Shown here: positions 9,372 to 19,131 of the stretch, piece by piece
Numbering within the stretch: position 1 is the first letter of the stretch
Layout of the letters: every line of letters begins with the position of its first letter
Origin: an uncultured Clostridia bacterium
GTDB lineage: Bacteria > Bacillota > Clostridia > Oscillospirales > Acutalibacteraceae
Direction of reading: 5' to 3'
Assembly: GCA_946186245.1 (NCBI GenBank)
Contig: CAMHMN010000004.1
Span: 1 to 64,000, forward strand
Length of the DNA stretch: 64,000 nt
Translations under genes and position numbers: made by a program
Notes under the pieces: generated by a model
Told to the model about the DNA's origin: nothing
Seen by the model: only the letters and a program-made list of their open reading frames with translations
Database searches by the model: none

Positions 9372-10307
9372 GTGCGCGGTTTGGAATTCAATCATATACC
9401 CGTGCTTTTTGAGGAAACGATTGCATCGCTCGGCATAAAGCCGGACGGTATATACATTGACTGTACCGCGGGAGGCGGCAATCACAGCGCGGCGATTCTG
9501 CAGCGTCTGGGCGGGAAGGGCAGGCTTGTCTGTCTTGACCGCGATCCCGACGCGATCGCAGCCGTCACCGAAAGGTTTTCGGGCGACAGCCGGGTCAGCG
9601 TCATACATACCCGATACAGCGCGGTGAGCGAAGTGCTTGCCGGGCTGGGAATAGCAGCGGCTGACGGAGTGCTGATGGACATCGGTGTTTCTTCCCATCA
9701 GGTAGACACTGCCGAGCGCGGTTTCTCCTTTCACAAGGATGCTCCGCTCGATATGCGCATGAGCCAGCAAGGCGCTACCGCCGCCGATCTCTGCAATACC
9801 ATGACATGGCAGCAGCTTGCGGAAATCTTTACAAAGTACGGCGAGGAAAAATTCTCGGTCCGCATAGCCAAGGCCATCTGCTCCGCGAGAGAGGACAAGC
9901 CGGTTGAAACCACCTTCGCGCTTGCCGAAATCATTTCCGGTGCGGTGCCGGCAGCCGCAAAACGCGCAGGCCATCCTGCCAGAAAGGTCTTTCAGGCCCT
10001 GCGGATTGCCGTCAACGACGAGCTGGGCGAGCTGGAAAGAGGACTTCAGGCGGCATTTGACTGCCTGAATCCCGAAGGCAGGCTTTCGGTGATCACCTTT
10101 CATTCGCTCGAAGATCGGATCGTAAAGCAGACAATGGCCAGATGGTGCGAAGGCTGTACCTGTCCGCCGGAGTTTCCGGTCTGTGTGTGCGGCAACAAGC
10201 CCAAGGCACGTCTGCTCCACAAAAAGCCGATCGTGCCTTCTGACGAGGAGCTTGAACGCAATCCCCGCAGCAGAAGCAGCAAACTGAGGACATGCGTCAA
10301 ACTGTGA
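9372..10307 (+). CDS. rsmH: 16S rRNA (cytosine(1402)-N(4))-methyltransferase
   Basis: FNHIPVLFEETIASLGIKPDGIYIDCTAGGGNHSAAIL...LMDIGVSSHQVDTAERGFSF; GTG start. Confidence 0.97.
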   Translation: MRGLEFNHIPVLFEETIASLGIKPDGIYIDCTAGGGNHSAAILQRLGGKGRLVCLDRDPDAIAAVTERFSGDSRVSVIHTRYSAVSEVLAGLGIAAADGVLMDIGVSSHQVDTAERGFSFHKDAPLDMRMSQQGATAADLCNTMTWQQLAEIFTKYGEEKFSVRIAKAICSAREDKPVETTFALAEIISGAVPAAAKRAGHPARKVFQALRIAVNDELGELERGLQAAFDCLNPEGRLSVITFHSLEDRIVKQTMARWCEGCTCPPEFPVCVCGNKPKARLLHKKPIVPSDEELERNPRSRSSKLRTCVKL

Positions 10308-10403
10308 TTGACGCGCGAAAAAAACATCACAAACATCTGCGGAGTAATCCGTGACGATAACGGAAATAACAACCGATCATTAAAAACAGGGGGAAGAAAA
10401 GAA

Positions 10404-10907
10404 ATGGCAAATTACAACAGCAGCAACGCCTACAAAATGCGCTATGAAGACGGCGCGGCAGAAAAGATCAGAAAGAGCCCTTCCAAAAAGGCTCCTCAAC
10501 CAAAAAAGCATATCAGACCCAATATGACCGTCAGGCTCAATCGAAAAACGGAGAGCAGGCAGGTGCTTGCCCCCGGAAAGCTGGTCAGACCGCTCAGATC
10601 CTTTGACGCGGGACAGGTGCGTATGCTGTTTGCGGCTGGATTTGCCTTTTTTGTACTGATTACCTTTTTTGCCATCAATATCGGCATTCAGGTCAGGGAC
10701 AATGAGCTTACCAACCAGCTCAACGAGAAAAAAAGAATCCTTGCGGCTTTGCAGGACGATTATAGCGGCCTGTCAATGAAGCAGGAGAAGATCTGGAATG
10801 AGGATTCGATAGAAGAATATGCGGAGCAGAACCTGGGTATGCAGAAAAGGGACAATCATCAGGTCAATTGGTTCGTGGTCAACTGGGACAACGATTTTGA
10901 AGACTGA
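10404..10907 (+). CDS. ftsL: FtsL-like cell division protein (basic N-terminus, single TM, coiled coil)
   Basis: Position between rsmH and PBP; FAAGFAFFVLITFFAINIGIQVRDNELTNQLNEKKRILAALQDDY. Confidence 0.7.
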   Translation: MANYNSSNAYKMRYEDGAAEKIRKSPSKKAPQPKKHIRPNMTVRLNRKTESRQVLAPGKLVRPLRSFDAGQVRMLFAAGFAFFVLITFFAINIGIQVRDNELTNQLNEKKRILAALQDDYSGLSMKQEKIWNEDSIEEYAEQNLGMQKRDNHQVNWFVVNWDNDFED

Positions 10908-10989
10908 ATCATTTCATGCAGACCACCATACGGCAATGTGCAGGTCTACGAATACTTTCATTGAAAACATAATAAATATTTCAATAGAG

Positions 10990-11105
10990 GCGGGTGCGGC
11001 AGTTTATCTGATGCGGCTTGTCGGAACGCATCTGCGTCAGATGGGCAGCCCCGCTTGCTGTTGCCGGCGTGAGAGTTAAGAAGAATTCTTGACTCTCGTT
11101 TTAGT
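10990..11105 (+). promoter_or_regulatory. Structured intergenic region ending in terminator-like hairpin between ftsL and PBP
   Basis: Nested stems GCGGG/CCCGC, ATCTG/CAGAT, ATGCG/CGCAT, then GAGAGTTAAGAA-gaa-TTCTTGACTCTC + GTTTTAGTT. Confidence 0.55.
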
Positions 11106-11133
11106 TAATGCATAATATTTTGGAGGAACTGAT

Positions 11134-13614
11134 TTGGTTAATAAAATACAATCATTTATTACAAGATATTTTGAGAAGCTCCGGGTGCATTTCATGCAAT
11201 ACAAGCGGCTGGACAGGTTTTCGGCGAGGTTTGGCTGGCTTACGCTGGTCATTGGAATCTGCGTGCTTGCGATCGTCGTCAATTTGTTTAACCTGATGGT
11301 ACTCAACAATGAAGAAAACCAGCAGGCGGCGGCTTCTCAGCAGTTGAAAACAACCACCGTTCCCGCCAACAGAGGAACGATATTCGACTCCGGGGGAGAT
11401 AAGCTGGTGCAGAGCTCGGCCGCGTGGGTGGTGCTGCTCGAACCAAAAACGCTGAATATGGAATATTCCGCAGAGGAGCAGGAGAAAATCTATCATACGA
11501 TTTCGGAAATACTCGGCATCAGCTATGAAACCGTGGTCAAAAGAAGCCAGAGGAATTCCTCACAGGCCAAGCTGACGGTCAAGGCGGACAAAGATCAGAA
11601 GGATAAGCTCTCGGCCTACATCTTCCGCGACGCCTATACCTGCAAATTGCAGGAGGTGGGAGAAAACGGCAAGAAGAAGACCGTGGAGAAGCTCTTTCTG
11701 GCCGAGGAAATCCAGTCAAAGGTGTTTCAGCGCGGCGATGACTTCTACATCAAGGCCAAGGATATCGGCGTCGCAGGCAATGACGAAATCAAGCTCAAGC
11801 ATGACGAAAACTATCAATATATCAAGGGCGTCATTCTGCAGAAGGATACCAACCGGTATTACCGCGACAATCCCATCGCCGTCAATGTGATAGGATATAC
11901 CAATTTTGACAACGAAGGCTCCCAGGGACTGGAGAGCTATTATAACGAGGAACTGAGAGGCGTTGACGGCAAGTCCCGTACCGCAAAGAATTCCGTCGGC
12001 GGTGAAATGCCCTTTGAATACAACGACAGCAGCACCAAGCCGATCGACGGCAACGACATTACGCTCACGATAGATTCCAAGATACAGGTCATGCTGGAAA
12101 AATACCTCAGACAGGCGGTCATTGACAACAAGGTGCAGAATCACGCGGCGGGCATCATCATGAATGTCAATACGGGCGCGATTCTCGCCATGGCAACAAT
12201 GCCGGATTACGACCCCGCCGATTATCAGAGGATTACTGATCCGGTAGCCTTGAAAAGGATCAACGCCATAGAGAATCAGCAGGAACAGGATAAGGCCATC
12301 GTCGAGGCACAGGCGGATCAGTGGAAAAACAAGGCGGTCAACGACACCTACGAGCCCGGCTCGGTTTTCAAGCCGATCACCATGTCCTCCGCACTGGAAG
12401 AGGGAGTGACAAAGCTCGACGACACGTTCGTCTGCAAAGGTTATCGGGTCGTGGGCAAGAGACGTATCAAGTGTGCCCGAACCAGCGGACACGGCAAGGA
12501 AAACCTTACCCAGGCAATGATGAATTCCTGCAATCCCGCCCTGATGGAAATCGGCTCCCGTCTGGGTATCAAAAATTTCTCCAAGTATTTCAAATCCTAC
12601 GGCCTTACAGCCGCCACCGGCATCGACCTTCCCGGCGAATCCTCCGGCATGTACCATCGCGAGAAGGATATGACGGAGCTTGACCTTGCGATTTGTTCCT
12701 TCGGCCAGTCAATGACGGTGACGCCGATCCAGATGATAACGGCCCTCTCGGCTGTTGTAAACGGCGGCTATCTGCTGAAGCCCTATGTGGTGGAAAAAAT
12801 AACCGACCCCAACGGCAATATCGTCCAAAGCCATCAAAAGGTGGTAAAGCGCCAGGTCATTTCAAAGGAAACTTCCGCCAAGATGCGCGACATTCTGGAA
12901 GCCACCGCCAACAAGGGCGGAACCGCCCACAATGTATACCTGCCGGGCTATCGCATCGGCGGCAAGACCGGTACATCGGAAAAAATCGCGAAGCAGGCCA
13001 ACACCAAGACCAAGAAAAAACTGTATGTCGCTTCGTTCTGCGGCATTGCGCCGATAGATAATCCCGAGGTGGCGGTGCTGATCATGCTTGACGAACCTGA
13101 GGGGACAAGACACAGCGGCGGTTCCATTGCGGCCCCCGTCGTGCGGGGCATTTTCAGCGAGCTGCTGCCCTATCTCAGCGTGGAAACCACCTATTCAGAG
13201 GAATACATGCGTATCATGGATACACCGGTTCCCTCCGTTGTAGGAAACAGCAGGGAGAATGCCGTGCAGACACTGGAGAAAAAAGGCTTCAGCACAAGGA
13301 TCATCGGAAACGGCGATACCGTGACGGCGCAGATCCCTTCCGGAGGCAAAAATGCCCCGAAATCCTGCACCATCGTCCTTACCACCGATTCTGACGGAGA
13401 GATACCTACCGTCACCGTCCCCGATCTGGTCGGCTTGTCGCCCTCCAAGGTGGCTTACACAGTAAAGAACAGAAACCTCAACATCCGATATTCCGGCACC
13501 GGCTTTGACAGCACCAGCGGTCTGTCGAGAAAGCAGGATCCTCCTGCCGGCAGCGTGGTGCAAGAGGGGACTGTCGTGACAGTTGAATTTACTGTTGACG
13601 GAATAAACGACTGA
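11134..13614 (+). CDS. Penicillin-binding transpeptidase with two C-terminal PASTA domains (SpoVD/PBP2-type)
   Basis: 826 aa; YEPGSVFKPITMSSALE, GGKTGTSEK, and PASTA repeats VPSVVGNSRENAVQTLEKKGF / VPDLVGLSPSKVAYTVKNRNL. Confidence 0.95.
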   Translation: MVNKIQSFITRYFEKLRVHFMQYKRLDRFSARFGWLTLVIGICVLAIVVNLFNLMVLNNEENQQAAASQQLKTTTVPANRGTIFDSGGDKLVQSSAAWVVLLEPKTLNMEYSAEEQEKIYHTISEILGISYETVVKRSQRNSSQAKLTVKADKDQKDKLSAYIFRDAYTCKLQEVGENGKKKTVEKLFLAEEIQSKVFQRGDDFYIKAKDIGVAGNDEIKLKHDENYQYIKGVILQKDTNRYYRDNPIAVNVIGYTNFDNEGSQGLESYYNEELRGVDGKSRTAKNSVGGEMPFEYNDSSTKPIDGNDITLTIDSKIQVMLEKYLRQAVIDNKVQNHAAGIIMNVNTGAILAMATMPDYDPADYQRITDPVALKRINAIENQQEQDKAIVEAQADQWKNKAVNDTYEPGSVFKPITMSSALEEGVTKLDDTFVCKGYRVVGKRRIKCARTSGHGKENLTQAMMNSCNPALMEIGSRLGIKNFSKYFKSYGLTAATGIDLPGESSGMYHREKDMTELDLAICSFGQSMTVTPIQMITALSAVVNGGYLLKPYVVEKITDPNGNIVQSHQKVVKRQVISKETSAKMRDILEATANKGGTAHNVYLPGYRIGGKTGTSEKIAKQANTKTKKKLYVASFCGIAPIDNPEVAVLIMLDEPEGTRHSGGSIAAPVVRGIFSELLPYLSVETTYSEEYMRIMDTPVPSVVGNSRENAVQTLEKKGFSTRIIGNGDTVTAQIPSGGKNAPKSCTIVLTTDSDGEIPTVTVPDLVGLSPSKVAYTVKNRNLNIRYSGTGFDSTSGLSRKQDPPAGSVVQEGTVVTVEFTVDGIND

Positions 13615-13672
13615 CGCTATAATGTATGCAAAGCGTTTTCCATATCATTAGACGTAAAGGGATGATCATTCA

Positions 13673-15115
13673 ATGCTGCTTTCGGACGTTATGAAAGGCA
13701 TTCCGTACCGGGGAAATGTTCCCGACTGCGAGGTGACGGATCTCACATCCGACTCACGCAAGGTTACGGAAGGTGTCGTATTTGTATGTATCAAGGGCAT
13801 AAAGAGCGACGGCCATGATTATGCCGCGACCGCTGCCTCCAACGGCGCCGCCGCCGTAATCTGCGACCGCGATCTCGGTCTTGACAATCAGATGATCGTC
13901 GGTTCCACACGCGAGGCTTTTGCCGCGATGTGCGAAAATTTCATGGGCAATCCCCTCCGCCGGCTGAAGCTGATCGGCGTGACCGGTACCAACGGTAAAA
14001 CGTCAACCACATTCATCACCAAGCAGGTGCTCGACAGAAGCGGACACAAATGCGGTCTGATCGGCACCATTCAGAATATGATCGGTGACGAGGTGCTTCA
14101 CACCGAATTCACCACGCCCGACACCTACGAGCTGCACAGCCTTTTTGCCAGAATGGCGGAGGCGGGATGTGAATTTGTCGTAATGGAAGTGTCTTCTCAC
14201 GCGCTGGAGCAGGGGCGAGTGGCGGGACTGCATTTTGCGGCGGCCTGCTTTACCAATCTCACCGAGGATCACCTGGATTTCCACGGCACCATGGAAGCCT
14301 ATTTCGGCGCGAAGGCGAAGCTCTTCGGCATGACCGACTGCGCGATCATCAATATTGACGACGAATGGGGCAATAAACTGCGCATAGAGGACAATGTGGA
14401 ACTCATCACCTACGGCATAGACAATTCCCTGGCCGACGTCAGGGCGGAGAATGTCCGGTTCTTTGCGGACGGAGTGGGATTCACCCTCTGCGTTCCGGAC
14501 GGGAAGTACAACGTCAAGGTGCCGACTCCCGGAAAATTCTCGGCTTACAATGCCCTGAGCGCAGCCGGCTGTGCGCTGGCGGTGGGTGCTTCTCCCGAAT
14601 CGGTAGCCGAAGCGCTCAACCGTTCCACCGGCATCAAGGGCCGGGCGGAAGTCTTTCCCACGGGACGCGACTTTACCATCATTCTCGATTATGCGCATAC
14701 GCCGGACGGTGTGGAGAATATTCTCAGCTCCATGCGGGCCGTATCACAGGGCAGACTGGTTGCCCTGCTGGGATGCGGCGGCGACCGCGATCCCTACAAG
14801 CGACCGCTGATGGGAGAAGCGGCGGCACGTCTGTCGGACTTTGTCATCGTCACATCGGATAATCCCCGCACCGAGGATCCCGAGAGCATTATCCGGCAGA
14901 TCATTCCCGGCGTGGAGAAGCATGACACTCCCTATATCGTGATTGTCAACCGCCGCGAGGCGATGAAATACGCCGTGGAGCATGCTCAGCCGGGCGATGT
15001 GATCGTCATGGCGGGCAAGGGTCACGAGGACTATCAGATCATCGGCAAGGTCAAGATTCATTTTGACGAGCGCGAGGTTCTGAGAGAAATATTTGAAGGA
15101 CTTGACATGGAGTAA
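13673..15115 (+). CDS. murE: UDP-N-acetylmuramoyl-tripeptide synthetase
   Basis: GVTGTNGKTSTTFITKQVL; DYAHTPDGVENIL; SDNPRTEDP. Confidence 0.97.
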   Translation: MLLSDVMKGIPYRGNVPDCEVTDLTSDSRKVTEGVVFVCIKGIKSDGHDYAATAASNGAAAVICDRDLGLDNQMIVGSTREAFAAMCENFMGNPLRRLKLIGVTGTNGKTSTTFITKQVLDRSGHKCGLIGTIQNMIGDEVLHTEFTTPDTYELHSLFARMAEAGCEFVVMEVSSHALEQGRVAGLHFAAACFTNLTEDHLDFHGTMEAYFGAKAKLFGMTDCAIINIDDEWGNKLRIEDNVELITYGIDNSLADVRAENVRFFADGVGFTLCVPDGKYNVKVPTPGKFSAYNALSAAGCALAVGASPESVAEALNRSTGIKGRAEVFPTGRDFTIILDYAHTPDGVENILSSMRAVSQGRLVALLGCGGDRDPYKRPLMGEAAARLSDFVIVTSDNPRTEDPESIIRQIIPGVEKHDTPYIVIVNRREAMKYAVEHAQPGDVIVMAGKGHEDYQIIGKVKIHFDEREVLREIFEGLDME

Positions 15116-15131
15116 AGGGTGATATATTATA

Positions 15132-16505
15132 ATGGAGAGCATGAAACTTACCGAGATTGCTTCCGTGCTGGGAGCTGACCCTTCCGGATATTCCGACACG
15201 GAGATAACCAATGTGACCATTGACAGCCGCGAGGCGGGCGAAGGTTCGCTGTTTATCGCCATAAAGGGGGACCGCTTCGACGGACACGACTTTGTGACGG
15301 ATGTGCTGTCAAAGGGCGCGGCTGCCGCGGTCTGCGGAAGGCCGATTGAAGGCGTCCCGGAGAACAGGATCATCTGTGTATCCGATACGCGTCTGGCGTT
15401 TCTTGCCCTGGCAAAGCACTACAGGCAGAAATTTGACATTCCGGTGGTGGGTCTTACAGGCTCGGTCGGCAAGACCACCACAAAGGAAATGGTGGCCGCG
15501 GTGCTTTCCCAGAAATACAGAACGCTTGCGACACAGGGCAATTTCAACAATGAGATAGGGCTGCCGAAGATGTGCTTCCGTCTGGACAGCAGCTATGAAG
15601 CGGCTGTCTTTGAGATGGGAATGAGCGGATTCGGAGAGATCAGCCGCCTGACCGGCACCGCGCTCCCCACCGTCGGCATTATCACCAATATCGGCGTTTC
15701 CCACATTGAAATGCTGGGCTCCCGCGAGGGCATTCTGAAGGCAAAAATGGAGATATTGGAGGGCATGTCGCCTTCCGCCCCCCTGATCATCAACGGCGAC
15801 AACGATCTGCTGCCGAAGGGCGTGGAGGGCATCCCCAATCCCGTTGTGGTCTGCGGCATTTCCTGCGAAAACGCCGACTGCCGCGCGGAGAACATCGAGC
15901 AGCACAGCGACGCGATGCGCTTTGTCATCAATTATCGCGGCTCGCGCTATCCCGTCGTACTGCCTGCTATCGGCATGCACAATGTCTACAACGCATGTAT
16001 CGCCTTCGCCTGCGGAATGCTGCTGGATGTGTCTCCCGAACAGGCTGTGAAGGGTCTTTCGGAGTACGTTCCCACCGGCATGCGTCAGAAGATTGTCAGA
16101 CGGGGCGGCATTACGGTCATAGAAGACTGCTACAACGCGAGTCCCGATTCCATCAAGGCTTCGCTGCGGGTGCTGCGCGATCTTGAATGCACGCGCAGAA
16201 TCGCTGTGCTGGGTGACATGAAGGAACTGGGCAGCTATTCACGCGCCGCACATCTCGACTGCGGAAAGGCGGCAGCCGACAACGGAATCGATCTTCTGTT
16301 TGCCTACGGGCCGGAAGCGAAGGCCTATGTGGAAGGAACAGAGGGAAAGATTCCCGTCGCACTTCATTTTGACGACAAGCGTGACCTGGTGATCAAGCTG
16401 TGTTCGCTGCTTCAGGAGGGCGACGCCGTTCTGTTCAAGGCGAGCAGGGCCATGAAGCTGGAGGAAGCGATTGAGTCGGTATATGAGGTATTCGGAGAAA
16501 GCTAA
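15132..16505 (+). CDS. murF: UDP-N-acetylmuramoyl-tripeptide--D-alanyl-D-alanine ligase
   Basis: VGLTGSVGKTTTKEMVAAVL; GNFNNEIGLP; EDCYNASPDSIKASLRVL. Confidence 0.96.
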   Translation: MESMKLTEIASVLGADPSGYSDTEITNVTIDSREAGEGSLFIAIKGDRFDGHDFVTDVLSKGAAAAVCGRPIEGVPENRIICVSDTRLAFLALAKHYRQKFDIPVVGLTGSVGKTTTKEMVAAVLSQKYRTLATQGNFNNEIGLPKMCFRLDSSYEAAVFEMGMSGFGEISRLTGTALPTVGIITNIGVSHIEMLGSREGILKAKMEILEGMSPSAPLIINGDNDLLPKGVEGIPNPVVVCGISCENADCRAENIEQHSDAMRFVINYRGSRYPVVLPAIGMHNVYNACIAFACGMLLDVSPEQAVKGLSEYVPTGMRQKIVRRGGITVIEDCYNASPDSIKASLRVLRDLECTRRIAVLGDMKELGSYSRAAHLDCGKAAADNGIDLLFAYGPEAKAYVEGTEGKIPVALHFDDKRDLVIKLCSLLQEGDAVLFKASRAMKLEEAIESVYEVFGES

Positions 16506-16554
16506 GGAATGATTCCGGGTGAATCTGAGCAAAATATAAGGATGGTAATCAAAA

Positions 16555-17580
16555 ATGACACAGGAATTGATAAGTCTGCTGGCTTCGGCAATGTCTTTCG
16601 CCATAACGGCGGCGCTTGGAAAAAAGGTAATCCCCTGGCTTCATAAGCTCAAATACGGCCAGACCATCAAGGAAATCGGCCCCAAATGGCACGAAAAGAA
16701 GCAGGGTACTCCTACCATGGGCGGTATCATGTTCATTGCCGGTATACTCATTTCACTGATCGTATGTCTGCCGCTGTATTATTACCTCAGAAGCGGCGGG
16801 TCGATCGCTTCCAGCTATGAAGATACCAAGAGCTATTGGGTCAGACTGATTGCGGGCGTTCTGATGGCAGTCATGTTCGCGGCGGTAGGATTCCTGGATG
16901 ATTACATCAAGGTTGTCAAAAAGCAGAATGACGGACTGACGCCGGGTCAGAAGATGATCTTCATGACGCTCATCAGCGGCGCGTTCCTTGCTACGCTTGC
17001 CATCAGCGGCGACGCGACGGTGACCACCATTCCCTTCTTCTCAAGCGAGGTGGATGTGGGATTCTGGTTCTATCCCGTTTCGCTGATCATGATCGTGGGC
17101 TTTGTCAACGCGGTGAATCTGACCGACGGCATCGACGGCCTTTGCTCGTCCGTCACATTCTTCGTCGCCATTGTGTTCATTGTGATCGCCGGAATGCACA
17201 GCATGTTCGGCATGAGCATTTTTGCCGCGGCGGTGGCAGGCGGATGCCTTGGCTTCCTGGTGTGGAATTTTTTCCCCGCAAAGGTCTTTATGGGCGATAC
17301 CGGTTCGCTCTTTCTGGGAGGACTCTTCTGCGCTCTGGCTTACGGCGTGAATATGCCGATACTTATCCCGCTGGTGGGAATCATTTACCTTTGCGAGGCC
17401 GGCTCTGTCATGCTTCAGGTGGCTTACTTCAAGGCCACTCACGGCAAGAGAATATTCAAGATGAGCCCCATACATCATCACTTTGAGATGAGCGGCTGGA
17501 GCGAAGTCAAAATCGTCTGGGTGTTCAGCATTGTCACCCTTATCGCCGGAGTCATAGCGGTGGCTCTTTCGATAGCTTAA
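16555..17580 (+). CDS. mraY: Phospho-N-acetylmuramoyl-pentapeptide-transferase
   Basis: KYGQTIKEIGPKWHEKKQGTPTMGGIMF; NLTDGIDGL; FMGDTGSLFLGG; MSPIHHHFEMSGW. Confidence 0.97.
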   Translation: MTQELISLLASAMSFAITAALGKKVIPWLHKLKYGQTIKEIGPKWHEKKQGTPTMGGIMFIAGILISLIVCLPLYYYLRSGGSIASSYEDTKSYWVRLIAGVLMAVMFAAVGFLDDYIKVVKKQNDGLTPGQKMIFMTLISGAFLATLAISGDATVTTIPFFSSEVDVGFWFYPVSLIMIVGFVNAVNLTDGIDGLCSSVTFFVAIVFIVIAGMHSMFGMSIFAAAVAGGCLGFLVWNFFPAKVFMGDTGSLFLGGLFCALAYGVNMPILIPLVGIIYLCEAGSVMLQVAYFKATHGKRIFKMSPIHHHFEMSGWSEVKIVWVFSIVTLIAGVIAVALSIA

Positions 17581-17686
17581 TGAGTATGAATGGAACGCCT
17601 TCCCAAGGCATCTGGCATTGGGAAGGATTTTTCCGACTTTATGAGGAATTTTGTTTGTGTTTATGAATCGGAAAGGAGAGAATCAA

Positions 17687-19114
17687 TTGGACAAAGCATC
17701 CAAGGACGGTCACACCAAACATCTCCCGGGCAGCAAAACGGGTGCCCCCATCAGAGCAAAGCAGGAGACCGCCCGGCCGGTCAAGAAAGACAAGGCGCCG
17801 CTGTGGGTACGGACACTCGATAAATTGGGCTTTGAGACGGATCAGGACTACAAATTTCCCGATCTTTCCCCGGCGAATCTTTGGAACGGCACGAAGCACA
17901 CCGCTTCCGAAATCAGAGCCGTTATGTCCAGCAGGCCGGCGGCTTACGACAAACCGCTGTTCATCATTATCATGGTGCTGGTCATTGTCGGATTCATTAT
18001 GATGTCTTCTGCAAGCTATGCCTACGCGTTCAACGAATATAAGGACAGCATGTATTTCATCAGCAAGCAGTTTCTCTTTACGGCTCCCAGCATCCTTATC
18101 ATGGTGGTGATCTCCGCCATTCATCCCGATAAATTCAAGGGAAAGACGGCATACCTGCTGTGGATTTTCTCGTTGATTCTGCTTGTGGCCGTATTTTTCA
18201 TGGAAAAGAAGAACGGCGTCAACCGCTGGATCTTTATCGGCCCGATCAACTTCCAGCCGTCGGAAATTGCCAAGTTCACGGCCATTCTGGTCTGCGCGAC
18301 CTATATTTCTTGCCATTACAAAGAGATCAACATGGTCACCTACAAGAGCAAGAAGGCAAAGCAATTTGCTGCAAAGAACGGCTTCTGCAAATGGCTCTTC
18401 TGTCTTTACAGAAGCTTCCAGACATCGGTGTGGCCGTTTGTCTGGAGAGTTCTTCCCATTCTGGCGCTTCTTATCAAAGAGCCTCATCTTTCCTGCACCA
18501 TCATCATCATGCTGATTGTCGGCACGATGATGTTCCTGGGGGGAACGCGCTGGGAATATTTCGCTGTGCTGTTCCTGCTGGCTGTGCTGGGGGTATTTCT
18601 CATTGTGGTATGGGGCATTGTTCCCTACGGAAGAACCCGATTTGAGATTTGGCTCGATCCCTTTGCCGATGTGAGAGGGGACGGCTGGCAGAATGTGCAG
18701 TCGCTTTACGCCATCAGTTCGGGCGGCATCTTCGGCGCCGGCTTCGGTAACTCCAGACAGAAATACATGTATATTTCCGAGCCGCAGAACGACTTTATCT
18801 TTGCCGTTGTCTGCGAAGAACTCGGACTTGTCGGCGCGGTTGTGATTATCCTGATCTTCGTGGCATTTATCTGGAGAGGATTAGCCCTCAGCCTTGCAAA
18901 TCCCAACCGTTTTCAGAAATTTGTGGGAATAGGCATTACCTCTCAGATAGGCTATCAGATGATTCTGAATGTAGCGGTCGTTACCAATCTGGTGCCGAAT
19001 ACCGGCATCAGCCTTCCGTTTTTCAGTTCCGGCGGAACGTCGATTCTGATGCTGCTGGCTGAAATGGGCGTGCTGCTGGCAATTTCACGGTCATCTACCA
19101 ATAAGGTTATTTGA
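17687..19114 (+). CDS. FtsW/RodA/SpoVE family lipid II polymerase/division protein
   Basis: ORF 17651-19114; aaaggag SD 7 nt before TTG 17687; GVNRWIFIGPINFQPSEIAKF; NVAVVTNLVPNTGISLPFFSSGGTS. Confidence 0.92.
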   Translation: MDKASKDGHTKHLPGSKTGAPIRAKQETARPVKKDKAPLWVRTLDKLGFETDQDYKFPDLSPANLWNGTKHTASEIRAVMSSRPAAYDKPLFIIIMVLVIVGFIMMSSASYAYAFNEYKDSMYFISKQFLFTAPSILIMVVISAIHPDKFKGKTAYLLWIFSLILLVAVFFMEKKNGVNRWIFIGPINFQPSEIAKFTAILVCATYISCHYKEINMVTYKSKKAKQFAAKNGFCKWLFCLYRSFQTSVWPFVWRVLPILALLIKEPHLSCTIIIMLIVGTMMFLGGTRWEYFAVLFLLAVLGVFLIVVWGIVPYGRTRFEIWLDPFADVRGDGWQNVQSLYAISSGGIFGAGFGNSRQKYMYISEPQNDFIFAVVCEELGLVGAVVIILIFVAFIWRGLALSLANPNRFQKFVGIGITSQIGYQMILNVAVVTNLVPNTGISLPFFSSGGTSILMLLAEMGVLLAISRSSTNKVI

Positions 19115-19131
19115 AGGGAGCAGATTATCTA

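Noticed and set aside
10985-11060. Possible lysine riboswitch (AATAGAGGCGG... start)
   Set aside because: Only the first few bases resemble it; the AGTA, GAAAGGG and CGCCGAAG core elements are missing. Kept as an unclassified structured region.
13622-13645. Possible cre (CcpA) site GCAAAGCGTTTTCC upstream of murE
   Set aside because: At least three mismatches to the consensus at symmetric positions; not supportable.
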